Shown here: positions 1 through 5,972 of the stretch, piece after piece
Layout of the letters: each line of letters opens with the position of its first letter
How positions within the stretch are numbered: the stretch's first letter is position 1
Assembly (NCBI GenBank): GCA_002839245.1
Contig: PGXR01000083.1
Coordinates: 11,853 to 18,188, forward strand
Length of the DNA: 6,336 nt
Direction of reading: 5' to 3'
Source of the DNA: Spirochaetae bacterium HGW-Spirochaetae-7
Lineage (GTDB): Bacteria > Spirochaetota > Spirochaetia > Treponematales > UBA12059
Notes under the pieces: generated by a model
Databases searched by the model: none
Told to the model about the DNA's origin: nothing
Seen by the model: only the letters and a program-made list of their open reading frames with translations
Made by a program: the position numbers and the translations under genes

Positions 1-194
1 TTATTCCACCGGCCATCATGATGGACATCGAGTACAGCTTTACCAAAAACCTTTCGGGACGGTTCATGTTCGTGATAAACGGCACCGGAGACGATATTGA
101 CCTGAAGGATGGCGACGCATTTGTACTCTCGCCTATAAGTTCCATGTCGACCAGCTATTTCATACTGTCGCTTGGGTACAGTTTCTCGCTGTAA
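1..194 (+). CDS. C-terminal end of a probable outer-membrane beta-barrel protein (partial)
   Basis: An open frame runs in from the left edge (first full codon at position 3) and stops with TAA at 192-194, leaving 63 visible residues. The segment alternates polar and hydrophobic or aromatic residues (EYSFTKNLSGRFMFVIN, then YFILSLGYSFSL at the very end) with short polar turns such as GTGDDIDLKDGD. That is the pattern of amphipathic beta strands, and the end looks like a closing barrel strand with aromatics at alternate positions. The protein is therefore likely to be in the outer membrane, perhaps one of the variable spirochaete barrels. No family motif is visible in so short a piece, and an OmpA-like or surface beta-sandwich protein is also possible. 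It converges on the AEC permease gene with only 26 bp between the stop codons. Confidence 0.55.
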   Translation, partial: IPPAIMMDIEYSFTKNLSGRFMFVINGTGDDIDLKDGDAFVLSPISSMSTSYFILSLGYSFSL

Positions 195-220
195 TGCCGC
201 CTGAAAGGCATCGTCTCCGT

Positions 221-1165
221 TCAGTGGAACAGCAGCGCTACCACCGGTATCGTGGCAAGCGACAGCGTCGTCGAGACGAAGACGAGGCCGGATGCGGTGA
301 CCTGGTCGCCGCCGTAGACGCCGGCGAGGATGGTGCTGTTCGCCGCGACCGGCATCGCCGACACGAGTATCGGCACGGCAAGCTCCATGCCCGAAAGACC
401 CAGCGCTTTGGCGAGAGCGAGCACCAGCAGGGGGTGGATCGCCAGGCGGTAAGCCGTCGTCAGCCATATGCGGGGGTTGGCCAGGACCCTGCCTATGCTG
501 GTCTGTGCAAGCACGGCACCGATGACGGCCATGGCAAGCGGCGTCGTCATGCCGCCGAACAGGTCGAGCGCCGTGTACAGCGGGTCGGGGATGCGAGCTG
601 AACAGAGGAACAGCGCGAAGCCGATGAAAGCCGAAAAGATGGACGGATTGAGGAGGAGCTTCAGCGAAGCAAGCTGTTTGCCTGGTCCCTCGCTTCTTGC
701 CCTGCCGGCTATCATTACGATGCCGACGGAAAAGACCAGCAGCTGGAACGGTATGTTGTATATTGAAACCATGAAGAGGCTGTCATGGCCGAGCAGCGAC
801 GCGGCGACCGGGAATCCCATGAATCCGACGTTTGAAAAGCACATGGCGAAACGGTGGACGCCTTTTTCCGGGACATCCGCCTTTTTGTACATCGCCACTG
901 CCGCGTACGCCAGCGGAAAGGAAGCCGCATATACCACCGAGGAGATTCCGAGAATGCGGAATGCCTGGTTGCGCAGTTCCGGGCTGAAAGGCCGCTGCAT
1001 CGAAATGATGATTATCGCCGGCAGGGTAAAGTCGACGATGAAACGCGAAAGCGAACGAAGGGTCCCTCCCTTGAGTATCCCCGCCTTGCTGGCCCCGAAG
1101 CCACCGGCCATGAGGAGGAAAAGGACCATGCTTTGCATCACCGAAGGAGGAAGGTTCGCCATCAT
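221..1165 (-). CDS. AEC (auxin efflux carrier) family transporter
   Basis: A 314-residue inner-membrane permease of the AEC / Mem_trans family, about the usual length (300-320), with roughly ten hydrophobic spans. Family landmarks are the N-terminal span around residues 10-30 followed by a short cytoplasmic loop, CFSNVGFMGFPV at 109-120, NPSIFSAFIGFALF at 173-186, GGMTTPLAMAVIGAVLA at 204-220, and the conserved SAMPVAANSTILAGVYGGD at 269-287 between the last spans. Known bacterial members carry organic acids such as malate or lactate, or unknown solutes, so the substrate here is undetermined. The start is one of two adjacent ATGs (1165 or 1162). The AGGA overlapping the kinase stop codon is better spaced for the second. 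The gene begins 4 bp after the FGGY kinase stop, so the two are almost certainly co-transcribed and translationally coupled. Family confidence is high, role low. Confidence 0.93.
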   Translation of the reverse strand: MMANLPPSVMQSMVLFLLMAGGFGASKAGILKGGTLRSLSRFIVDFTLPAIIIISMQRPFSPELRNQAFRILGISSVVYAASFPLAYAAVAMYKKADVPEKGVHRFAMCFSNVGFMGFPVAASLLGHDSLFMVSIYNIPFQLLVFSVGIVMIAGRARSEGPGKQLASLKLLLNPSIFSAFIGFALFLCSARIPDPLYTALDLFGGMTTPLAMAVIGAVLAQTSIGRVLANPRIWLTTAYRLAIHPLLVLALAKALGLSGMELAVPILVSAMPVAANSTILAGVYGGDQVTASGLVFVSTTLSLATIPVVALLFH

Positions 1166-1169
1166 TTTC

Positions 1170-2615
1170 CTAACTGCCGGCGGAGGGCTGTTCCACCAGG
1201 CTGGCGGCTGCGGAAAGCGCGGCTTTCCACGCGCTGAAGCGCTCGTCGTAGAAGCGGCTTGACCTGGTATCCGGCTCGAAACGGGAAGCTACCCTCACCA
1301 TTGAGGACGAAGCTTCGGCCAGGTCGCCGTAGTCGCCGAGCGCGACGGCGCAGGCGCAGGCGTCGCCCATCGCCTCGCATTCGGGGTTCTGCGGCACCTC
1401 CATCGAAACGCCGATGACGTCGGCCTTGATGGCGCACAGCGCGTCATCGCGAGCGGCTCCCCCCGAGCACCTGACCAGGTCGATGCTGAAGCCGCCATCA
1501 CGGATGCGTTCCGCGGCGAGCCGCAGCCCGTAGGCTATCGATTCGACGACCGCCCTGGCCATTTCCTTCCTGCCGTGAGACAGCGACAGCCCGACGAAGG
1601 CTGCGCGCAGGCGGGGATTCCACAACGACGCTCGCTCACCGGCCAGGTACGGGAGGAAGATGAGCCCGTCTGCTCCCGCGGCGGCGCTCTCGGCGTCCTG
1701 GTAGACGCTGTCAGTCCCCAGCCCCGAATAACCGGCGATGCCGGAAAACCATTCGAGCGCCTTGCCGCTCGTCGACAGTCCGCCCGAGAGGTTCCACAGG
1801 CCCTTGACGGCGTGCGGCAGGCTGAAGATGCTTTCGTCGGGGAAAGGACTGCGGGCGCATAGGTTGAGCGCCTCGCTGGAGCCGGAGCGGTCGCAGGCGA
1901 CTCCTGGCATCACGGCGCCCGAGCCCACGAGGGCCGCCAGGAAGTCAGGGAAGCCGGAGACTATGGGCAGCCCGGCCGGCAGGCCTATCGCTTCGGACGC
2001 GTTGACGCTGACCGATCCTATCTTGAGCGCCGGCTCGACATAGGGAGGCAGCATTTCACCGCCGAGTCCAAGCCTTGCGGCGATTTCGCGGTTCCAGATG
2101 AAGCTGTCATAGTAGGGGTCCGGAAGGTACGTAACCGGCCGGGCGCCGAGCGTAAAGGCGAGGTACTCGGGGCCTGAGAAGAAACGCGCTACGGCAGGAC
2201 CTTCGGCTGATTCGATGACGCGCATTGCCTTGGGCAGGTAGAAGGACGGATCGATGGTGCGGCCGGCGGCGACGGAAGCGCGCCCTGCCTCGTCGATCGC
2301 GCTCCTGTCCATCCACAGGGAAGCTTGTCCGACCGGCAAGCCGTCCTTGCCGACGGCTACCAGCGTCGGGCCGTTGCCCGAAACCGCCACCGCGCGGAGT
2401 CTTGCCCGCACGCCGCCCGAGCCGAGGCCCGTAGCCGCGGATGCTTCCGCATAGGCGCAGGCCGTGGCCTTGAGCCATTCGACGGGATCGGCTTCGTATC
2501 CCCGTTCGCCCTGGAGAAGGGCGACCGGCGCCCGTCCGAGACCGAGCCTGACGCCCTGCTCGTCGACAAGGAGACACTTGATGTACGAAGTGCCTATGTC
2601 TATGCCGCAGTACAC
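1170..2615 (-). CDS. FGGY-family carbohydrate kinase (xylulokinase-like, substrate unassigned)
   Basis: A 481-residue cytoplasmic sugar kinase that would phosphorylate a pentulose, hexulose or polyol with ATP. The N-terminal FGGY domain opens with the phosphate-binding loop DIGTSYIKCLLVD (6-18). WMDRSA (101-106) matches the substrate-binding W-x-D-R region, and GFPDFLAALVGSG (221-233) supplies the likely catalytic base, Asp224. The C-terminal domain has the second family signature, GERASLWNPRLRAAFVGLS (326-344), followed by a conserved helix (EMARAVVESIAYGLR, 351-365). The adenosine-binding glycine motif is CSGGAARDD (383-391), with MGDACACAVALG at 416-427. The length is normal for the family. 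The start is GTG at 2615, chosen because DIGT falls at the expected distance from the N terminus. No strong SD precedes it; an AGG from the neighbouring element's terminal repeat lies 8 nt upstream. The GSSEALNLC stretch (244-252) does not identify a named subfamily. LsrK-, xylulokinase- or polyol-kinase-like activity are all open. Confidence 0.93.
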   Translation of the reverse strand: MYCGIDIGTSYIKCLLVDEQGVRLGLGRAPVALLQGERGYEADPVEWLKATACAYAEASAATGLGSGGVRARLRAVAVSGNGPTLVAVGKDGLPVGQASLWMDRSAIDEAGRASVAAGRTIDPSFYLPKAMRVIESAEGPAVARFFSGPEYLAFTLGARPVTYLPDPYYDSFIWNREIAARLGLGGEMLPPYVEPALKIGSVSVNASEAIGLPAGLPIVSGFPDFLAALVGSGAVMPGVACDRSGSSEALNLCARSPFPDESIFSLPHAVKGLWNLSGGLSTSGKALEWFSGIAGYSGLGTDSVYQDAESAAAGADGLIFLPYLAGERASLWNPRLRAAFVGLSLSHGRKEMARAVVESIAYGLRLAAERIRDGGFSIDLVRCSGGAARDDALCAIKADVIGVSMEVPQNPECEAMGDACACAVALGDYGDLAEASSSMVRVASRFEPDTRSSRFYDERFSAWKAALSAAASLVEQPSAGS

Positions 2616-2616
2616 G

Positions 2617-2787
2617 CTAAGAGCCTGTCGGACTTAGGATTTTGATCGGGCGAAAGTGATCTGCGAGTGAAAAATTGGCGAGGATTGAGGGCCATCCTTC
2701 CCGTATGGCCCGATTGACGAGCCGATTTTGCGCCGCAGAGCATCGAGTCCGGTCAAAAAGCGTTGGTTTGATCTGAATTTCTCTCAT
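2617..2787 (-). CDS. Hypothetical 56-residue frame inside the MITE-like element
   Basis: The frame starts with ATG at 2787, overlapping the MerR TGA as ATGA. A GGGGGA tract (2796-2791) lies 3 nt upstream as a possible ribosome-binding site. It encodes 56 residues starting MREIQIKPTLFDRTRC and ending HFRPIKILSPTGS. It stops with TAG at 2619-2617, one base before the kinase GTG. I recognise no domain, and there is no signal peptide or membrane span; the product would be basic. The spacing to both neighbours is what translational coupling would require, but a frame of this size could be open by chance and short mobile elements rarely encode proteins. It is listed because of the arrangement, not because translation is established. 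Confidence 0.3.
   Translation of the reverse strand: MREIQIKPTLFDRTRCSAAQNRLVNRAIREGWPSILANFSLADHFRPIKILSPTGS
2621..2639 (+). repeat. Left terminal inverted repeat of the 214-bp element
   Basis: GAGCCTGTCGGACTTAGGA is the exact reverse complement of 2816-2834. The match stops at base 20 (T against A). Read on the minus strand, its end contains ACAGG (2628-2624), which lies 8 nt before the kinase GTG and may act as a substitute ribosome-binding site. Confidence 0.9.
2689..2711. repeat. Internal hairpin of the element
   Basis: GGGCCAT (2689-2695) and ATGGCCC (2705-2711) form a perfect 7-bp stem with a 9-nt loop near the left-centre of the element. There is no T-tract after it on either strand, so it is not a convincing intrinsic terminator. 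Internal hairpins are common in miniature elements and in their transcripts. The direct repeat GATTGA flanks it on both sides (2683-2688 and 2712-2717). Confidence 0.6.
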
Positions 2788-3299
2788 TGATCCCCCAACA
2801 ATATATTTTTTGCGTTCCTAAGTCCGACAGGCTCCGAGGCCTCGCCCGAGACGAGGAGCCTGACGTCGCAACGCTCGGACCATCGACAGGCAGTGCAGGA
2901 AGCGCCAGGGCACTCGAAGAAATCCTGCACGCGATCGAGCTGTTCCACGTGCCATGAAAGGTCGTCGATGTACGCGTCGATTGCATCGCGCCGCTTGCGC
3001 GCCTCGTCGAGCCTGGCACGGTATTTTTCGGCAAGGCTTAGCCTGACCGACTCGCCGGAGCGGTCGCGCCTGGCCAGGTCGAAGAGCTCGCTTATCTCGG
3101 CGAGCGTCAGGCCGTAGTCCTTTAGCTGCTGGATGCGTTTGATGCGGATGGCGTTGCGCTCGGAATAGCGCCTGTGCTCGGGGCCGTCGCGGTCTTCCGA
3201 TTCGAGGAGACCGAGCTCTTCGTAATAGCGTATGGTGCGGGCCGTAAGGCCGAACATGCGGGAGAGCTGCCCTATCTTGTACGATCGTTCCGAAAGCAT
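2784..3299 (-). CDS. MerR-family transcriptional regulator with C-terminal four-cysteine cluster; tail altered by an inserted element
   Basis: A 171-residue DNA-binding regulator. Residues 7-75 form the MerR winged helix-turn-helix: YKIGQLSRMFGLTARTIRYY (7-26), EELGLL (27-32), HRRYSERNAIRIKRIQQLK (42-60), then DYGLTLAEISELFDL (61-75). A long dimerisation helix follows (about 85-128), with alternating charged and hydrophobic residues. The C terminus carries cysteines at 130, 135, 138 and 144 (C-x4-C-x2-C-x5-C), placed like the [2Fe-2S] cluster of SoxR (C-x2-C-x-C-x5-C) but spaced differently. A metal- or redox-responsive ligand site is an inference. Residues 156-171 are encoded by the terminal repeat and interior of the 214-bp element, so the native end of the protein is lost, though the cysteines remain. 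The start is ATG at 3299, with AAGG 9 nt upstream. It probably controls the flanking kinase and transporter genes and itself. Confidence 0.9.
   Translation of the reverse strand: MLSERSYKIGQLSRMFGLTARTIRYYEELGLLESEDRDGPEHRRYSERNAIRIKRIQQLKDYGLTLAEISELFDLARRDRSGESVRLSLAEKYRARLDEARKRRDAIDAYIDDLSWHVEQLDRVQDFFECPGASCTACRWSERCDVRLLVSGEASEPVGLRNAKNILLGDQ
2816..2834 (-). repeat. Right terminal inverted repeat of the 214-bp element
   Basis: TCCTAAGTCCGACAGGCTC is the exact reverse complement of 2621-2639. On the minus strand it lies in frame with the MerR gene. It begins precisely at codon 156 and encodes the first residues (EPVGLR) of the regulator's foreign tail. Confidence 0.9.
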
Positions 3300-3306
3300 G
3301 CAGATT

Positions 3307-3325
3307 GACCTTTGACGTAAAGTTC
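3307..3325. promoter_or_regulatory. Candidate MerR-type operator dyad
   Basis: GACCTTTGACGTAAAGTTC is an imperfect palindrome: GACCTTT and AAAGTTC match at 6 of 7 positions around a 5-bp centre. It is preceded on the + strand by TT, giving a TTGACC -35-like hexamer at 3305-3310. This resembles known MerR-family operators, where the dyad follows a TTGACC -35 box. However, the expected -10 about 19 bp downstream (around 3330-3335) reads CGCGAC, which is poor. The dyad lies 8 bp upstream of the MerR start codon, so repression or autoregulation by occupancy is also plausible. Confidence 0.4.
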
Positions 3326-3368
3326 GTTCCGCGACAGCCTGAAGGCGATAATCACGGCACGACTGCCG

Positions 3369-3376
3369 AGTATACT
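3369..3376. promoter_or_regulatory. Palindromic -10-like box in the divergent control region
   Basis: AGTATACT is a perfect 8-bp palindrome, so TATACT (5 of 6 matches to the sigma-70 -10 consensus) is read on both strands, at 3371-3376 on + and 3374-3369 on -. No good -35 hexamer lies 17 bp upstream in either direction, which would fit activator dependence. A perfect CGGCA/TGCCG hairpin (3355-3368) lies immediately to its left. The remainder of the 146-bp gap (3300-3445) holds no gene that I can support. Confidence 0.3.
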
Positions 3377-3433
3377 ATCCTCCGGAGAGCATGCATAGCG
3401 CAGCCGGGCCATGGCAAGCACAAGCCGGCGCGC

Positions 3434-3440
3434 AAGGAGT
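3434..3440 (+). promoter_or_regulatory. Ribosome-binding site of the BMP lipoprotein gene
   Basis: AAGGAGT lies 5 nt before the ATG at 3446. This near-ideal Shine-Dalgarno sequence fixes the start there, even though the frame is open back to 3305. The lipoprotein signal peptide beginning at that ATG agrees. Confidence 0.85.
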
Positions 3441-3445
3441 ACATC

Positions 3446-4456
3446 ATGAAGCGTTTCTTGACATTCGGTCTTTCCCTTGTCCTCGCGGCATCGTGCGCCA
3501 AGGGACAGGCGGGACCGAACCCCCTTTCGGTAGCCGTTTTCGTGCCTGGCGTGACGTCCGGCAGCCCGATATACGAGATGCTCGTGGACGGTGCGACCAA
3601 GGCGGTCGCGGAAAAGCCCGGCGCTACGATAAAGGTCATCGAGGCGGGCTACGATCAGTCGACCTGGCTCGACAGCCTCCGCGACACCGTCGCGTCAGGA
3701 GAATTCGGCGTCATCGTCAGCTCCAATCCCTCTATCCCGGAGTTGTGCGCAAAACTGTCGACCGACTATCCGTCGGTCAGGTTCATCGTCGTAGACGCGT
3801 ACATGGCTGGCAATCCTTCCATACACACCGTGCTCTACAACCAGATGGAGCAGGGCTACATCGTCGGTTACCTGGCAGGCCTCGTGACAAAGGAGCGCAA
3901 GCCGGATGCCGTTCCCGTTGCGGGCTTGATCGCGGCGCAGCGTTATCCGACCCTCGACAGGCTCATCCGGCCCGGTTTCGAGGCTGGCCTCAAGGCGGTC
4001 GACCCGGCCTTTACGCTGGAATTCCGGGAGGTTGGCAACTGGTACGATTCGGCGAAGGCTTCCGAACTGGCGTCGTCGCTCTACGGTTCCGGCGTCGAGG
4101 TTATCCTGCCCATAGCGGGTTCGGGAGGGCAGGGCGTCGTAGCCTCGGCCAGGGAGCACGAGGCGTCGGTGGTCTGGTTCGACGGGGCTGGCTATGCGCT
4201 GGACCCCGAGGCCGTCATAGGTTGCGCCACGATTGCCCAGGACAGGCTGGTCTACGAAAGGCTCAAGGCTGCGCTCGACGGTGACGCCTCGAAGTACGGC
4301 AAGGCGGAAATAGTTTCTGCCCGGGACGGCTACGTAAGCTTTGATCCCGAAGGCACGGGATACCAAGCGCTTTCCGCGACGGTCAAGGCGGGGATGGACG
4401 CAGCGCTTTCGTCGCTCCGGGCTGGAACCCCGGACTTTTCGTTCGACACCTTCTGA
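3446..4456 (+). CDS. BMP-family ABC transporter substrate-binding lipoprotein
   Basis: 336 residues, the usual length for BMP / PnrA-like (TmpC) binding lipoproteins. Residues 1-16 are a signal peptide (MKRFLTFGLSLVLAAS) ending in the lipobox AASC, with Cys17 as the lipidated residue, so the mature protein is membrane-anchored. The two-lobed binding fold is seen as PLSVAVFVPGVTSGSPIYEM (25-44, first strand and helix), GEFGVIVSSN (85-94), VRFIVVDAYM (111-120), the family-typical GYIVGYLAGLVT (137-148), IRPGFEAGLKAVDP (174-187), VEVILPIAGSGGQGVV (217-232) and VVWFDGAGYAL (242-252), whose Asp246 matches the conserved ligand-region Asp. Characterised relatives bind purine nucleosides; others are thought to carry sugars, so the ligand is not certain. 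It heads a + strand operon with the ATPase (16 bp downstream) and permease, and diverges from the MerR gene. Confidence 0.92.
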   Translation: MKRFLTFGLSLVLAASCAKGQAGPNPLSVAVFVPGVTSGSPIYEMLVDGATKAVAEKPGATIKVIEAGYDQSTWLDSLRDTVASGEFGVIVSSNPSIPELCAKLSTDYPSVRFIVVDAYMAGNPSIHTVLYNQMEQGYIVGYLAGLVTKERKPDAVPVAGLIAAQRYPTLDRLIRPGFEAGLKAVDPAFTLEFREVGNWYDSAKASELASSLYGSGVEVILPIAGSGGQGVVASAREHEASVVWFDGAGYALDPEAVIGCATIAQDRLVYERLKAALDGDASKYGKAEIVSARDGYVSFDPEGTGYQALSATVKAGMDAALSSLRAGTPDFSFDTF

Positions 4457-4472
4457 GTGTATCTTATTTTGC

Positions 4473-5972
4473 ATGGTGCTCGCCTCGCTCGCTTCGGTTC
4501 GTAAATATTACTCGTCAACCGCGACCCTCGCCGTCGATGGCGCCGACTTCAGCATCGAAGCGGGCGAGGTGCACGCGTTGGTGGGCGAGAACGGCGCGGG
4601 GAAATCGACGCTGGCAAGGATGCTTTGTGGTTTCGAGACGCCCGACTCCGGGACGATAGAGGTGCGGGGAAAGCCCGTACGCTTCTACTCGCACCGTGAC
4701 GCCGAGCGGGCGGGCATAGGCTTCGTTCCCCAGTATTCAATGCTCGCCGCGGGCCTGAGCGCCGCCGAGAACGTGGCCATGGGGCATGAGCCCGCCAGGC
4801 TCGGCATATTTTCCGACAAGCGTCGCGCGGCATACGAGTTCTCGATGCTCGCGGACAGGTACGGCTTCGACGTCGATCCTGACGCGGCGATATCGTCGCT
4901 GTCCGCGGCCGCTCGCAGGGAAGTCGAGATTCTGCGGGCGATGGCCCGGGGAGGCGATGTGCTCGTCCTCGACGAACCGACGAGCATTTTGGGCGAACAC
5001 GAGACCAAGGCGCTGTTTTCGCTCATTGGACGGCTTAAAGCCGCCGGAGCCGGCATCGTCTACATATCTCACCGCGCCAGGGAGTTGCTCGACCTGGCCG
5101 ACAGGATAAGCGTGATGCGATACGGCAAGGTCGAGAAGACGATACGGGCTGACGAGATAGACGAATGCGGCCTTGCCGACCTCATCGTCACGAGGGGTTC
5201 CTGCTCCACCGGTCCGGTCAATGGCGGGACTCCCGGCGCCATCGCCATATCGATCAGGGGCGTATCGCTGGCAGGACGCGGCGAAGACTCGCTCGACGCG
5301 GTCGACCTTGCCGTCCGCTCCGGCGAAATAGTCTCCGTCGTCGCCCTCGGCGGCAACGGACTCGATTCGCTCGAGGAAGTTGCCGCCGGCCTCGTCAGGC
5401 CTGACGTTGGCGACGTCATGGTACTCGGCAAGGCCATCGGCGACTGGAAACCGCAGGAACTGCGCACGCGGGTCATGGCCTACCTGCCTACCGACCGTGA
5501 GGGCAGGGGATTGTGCCCGCGCGCCAGCGTCGGGTCGAACGTCATAGCGCGGAAACTGTTCCGTTACACCTTCGCGGAATTCGCGATCGGCGACGCGCCG
5601 CGAACCGACGCCGGCGCGATGCTCGGCAAGTTCGGCGTAGGCAACTGGAGGCGGCGCAGGGTCGACTCCATGTCCGGCGGCAACCGGCAGAGGGTCGTCG
5701 CGGCACGCGAGCTTGAAGGTTTTTCGCCGCTGGTCATAGCCGCGAACCCCGCCCAGGGGCTTGATCCGGCGGCCAGGGCGGCCCTCTTCGGTCGCCTTTC
5801 GGAGCTGCGCGACCAAGGCGCCGCCATACTCCTCCTCACCTCGGATCCGGAGGATGCGTCCGATCTCGCCGACAAGGTCTTTGCGCTGTACAGGGGAAGG
5901 CTCAGGCAGCTCGACTCGAAAAGCGGCGATCCTTCAGGACTGGCGGCCGCCATCACCGGTGCCGCTTCGTGA
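4473..5972 (+). CDS. Two-domain ABC transporter ATPase of the BMP / sugar-type importer
   Basis: 499 residues with two fused nucleotide-binding domains, as in RbsA- and YufO-type importers. Domain 1 has Walker A GENGAGKST (38-46), Q-loop VPQ (Gln87), Walker B VLVLDEPTS (163-171) with catalytic Glu168, and switch His200 (YISH). Its signature is LSAAARREVEI, lacking the usual central Gly and Gln. Domain 2 has a degenerate Walker A (ALGGNGLDS, 291-299, no Lys), a good signature MSGGNRQRV (400-408), and a Walker B without DE (VIAANPAQGLD, 421-431), a form usual in the second domain of this family. The start is ATG at 4473. The frame is open further upstream, but that part overlaps the lipoprotein gene and the family N terminus begins here. 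No clear SD lies in the AT-rich 16-bp gap. The permease start overlaps the stop by GTGA, implying coupled translation. Confidence 0.93.
   Translation: MVLASLASVRKYYSSTATLAVDGADFSIEAGEVHALVGENGAGKSTLARMLCGFETPDSGTIEVRGKPVRFYSHRDAERAGIGFVPQYSMLAAGLSAAENVAMGHEPARLGIFSDKRRAAYEFSMLADRYGFDVDPDAAISSLSAAARREVEILRAMARGGDVLVLDEPTSILGEHETKALFSLIGRLKAAGAGIVYISHRARELLDLADRISVMRYGKVEKTIRADEIDECGLADLIVTRGSCSTGPVNGGTPGAIAISIRGVSLAGRGEDSLDAVDLAVRSGEIVSVVALGGNGLDSLEEVAAGLVRPDVGDVMVLGKAIGDWKPQELRTRVMAYLPTDREGRGLCPRASVGSNVIARKLFRYTFAEFAIGDAPRTDAGAMLGKFGVGNWRRRRVDSMSGGNRQRVVAARELEGFSPLVIAANPAQGLDPAARAALFGRLSELRDQGAAILLLTSDPEDASDLADKVFALYRGRLRQLDSKSGDPSGLAAAITGAAS

Larger units (their letters stand above)
2621..2834. 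mobile_element. 214-bp MITE-like element with perfect 19-bp terminal inverted repeats
   Basis: The segment is bounded by exact 19-bp inverted repeats and has no room for a transposase. By hand count it is 107/214 G+C (50%), clearly lower than the surrounding genes. It lies exactly between the end of the MerR coding region and the kinase start codon. These traits fit a non-autonomous miniature inverted-repeat element mobilised in trans. I see no convincing target-site duplication: the flanks are GCTAA on the left and CGAGG on the right. Either the duplication has decayed, the insertion was followed by a small deletion, or the boundary differs by a few bases. An internal hairpin (2689-2711) and an AT-rich tract (2797-2810) lie inside. 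The parent insertion-sequence family is not assigned. Confidence 0.75.

Noticed and set aside
194..211. ATGCC/GGCAT inverted repeat between the convergent genes as a bidirectional terminator
   Set aside because: The stem is only 5 bp with an 8-nt loop and no T-tract on either side, too weak to call.
468..1262. Plus-strand open frame (264 codons) opposite the AEC permease and the end of the kinase
   Set aside because: It spans two confirmed minus-strand genes and their junction, and no domain is recognisable. It is a by-product of GC-rich codon bias.
2621..2834. The inverted repeats read as a single long terminator or riboswitch between MerR and the kinase
   Set aside because: The arms are 176 bp apart and perfect only for the terminal 19 bp, and the MerR frame reads into them. 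No riboswitch core could be recognised. A miniature mobile element explains these facts better.
2859..2865. GAGCCTG just outside the element, matching the first 7 bases of the terminal repeat
   Set aside because: The match stops after 7 bases and lies within conserved-phase MerR coding sequence, so it is most likely chance.
3305..3445. N-terminal extension of the BMP protein frame by 47 codons
   Set aside because: The extension has no family similarity and would hide the lipoprotein signal peptide. The strong AAGGAGT and signal peptide at 3446 mark the real start.
4737..5816. Long minus-strand open frame (359 codons) opposite the ABC ATPase gene
   Set aside because: It lies wholly opposite a gene with clear ABC motifs, has no recognisable domain, and is Arg/Gly/Val-rich as expected from the complement of high-GC codons.
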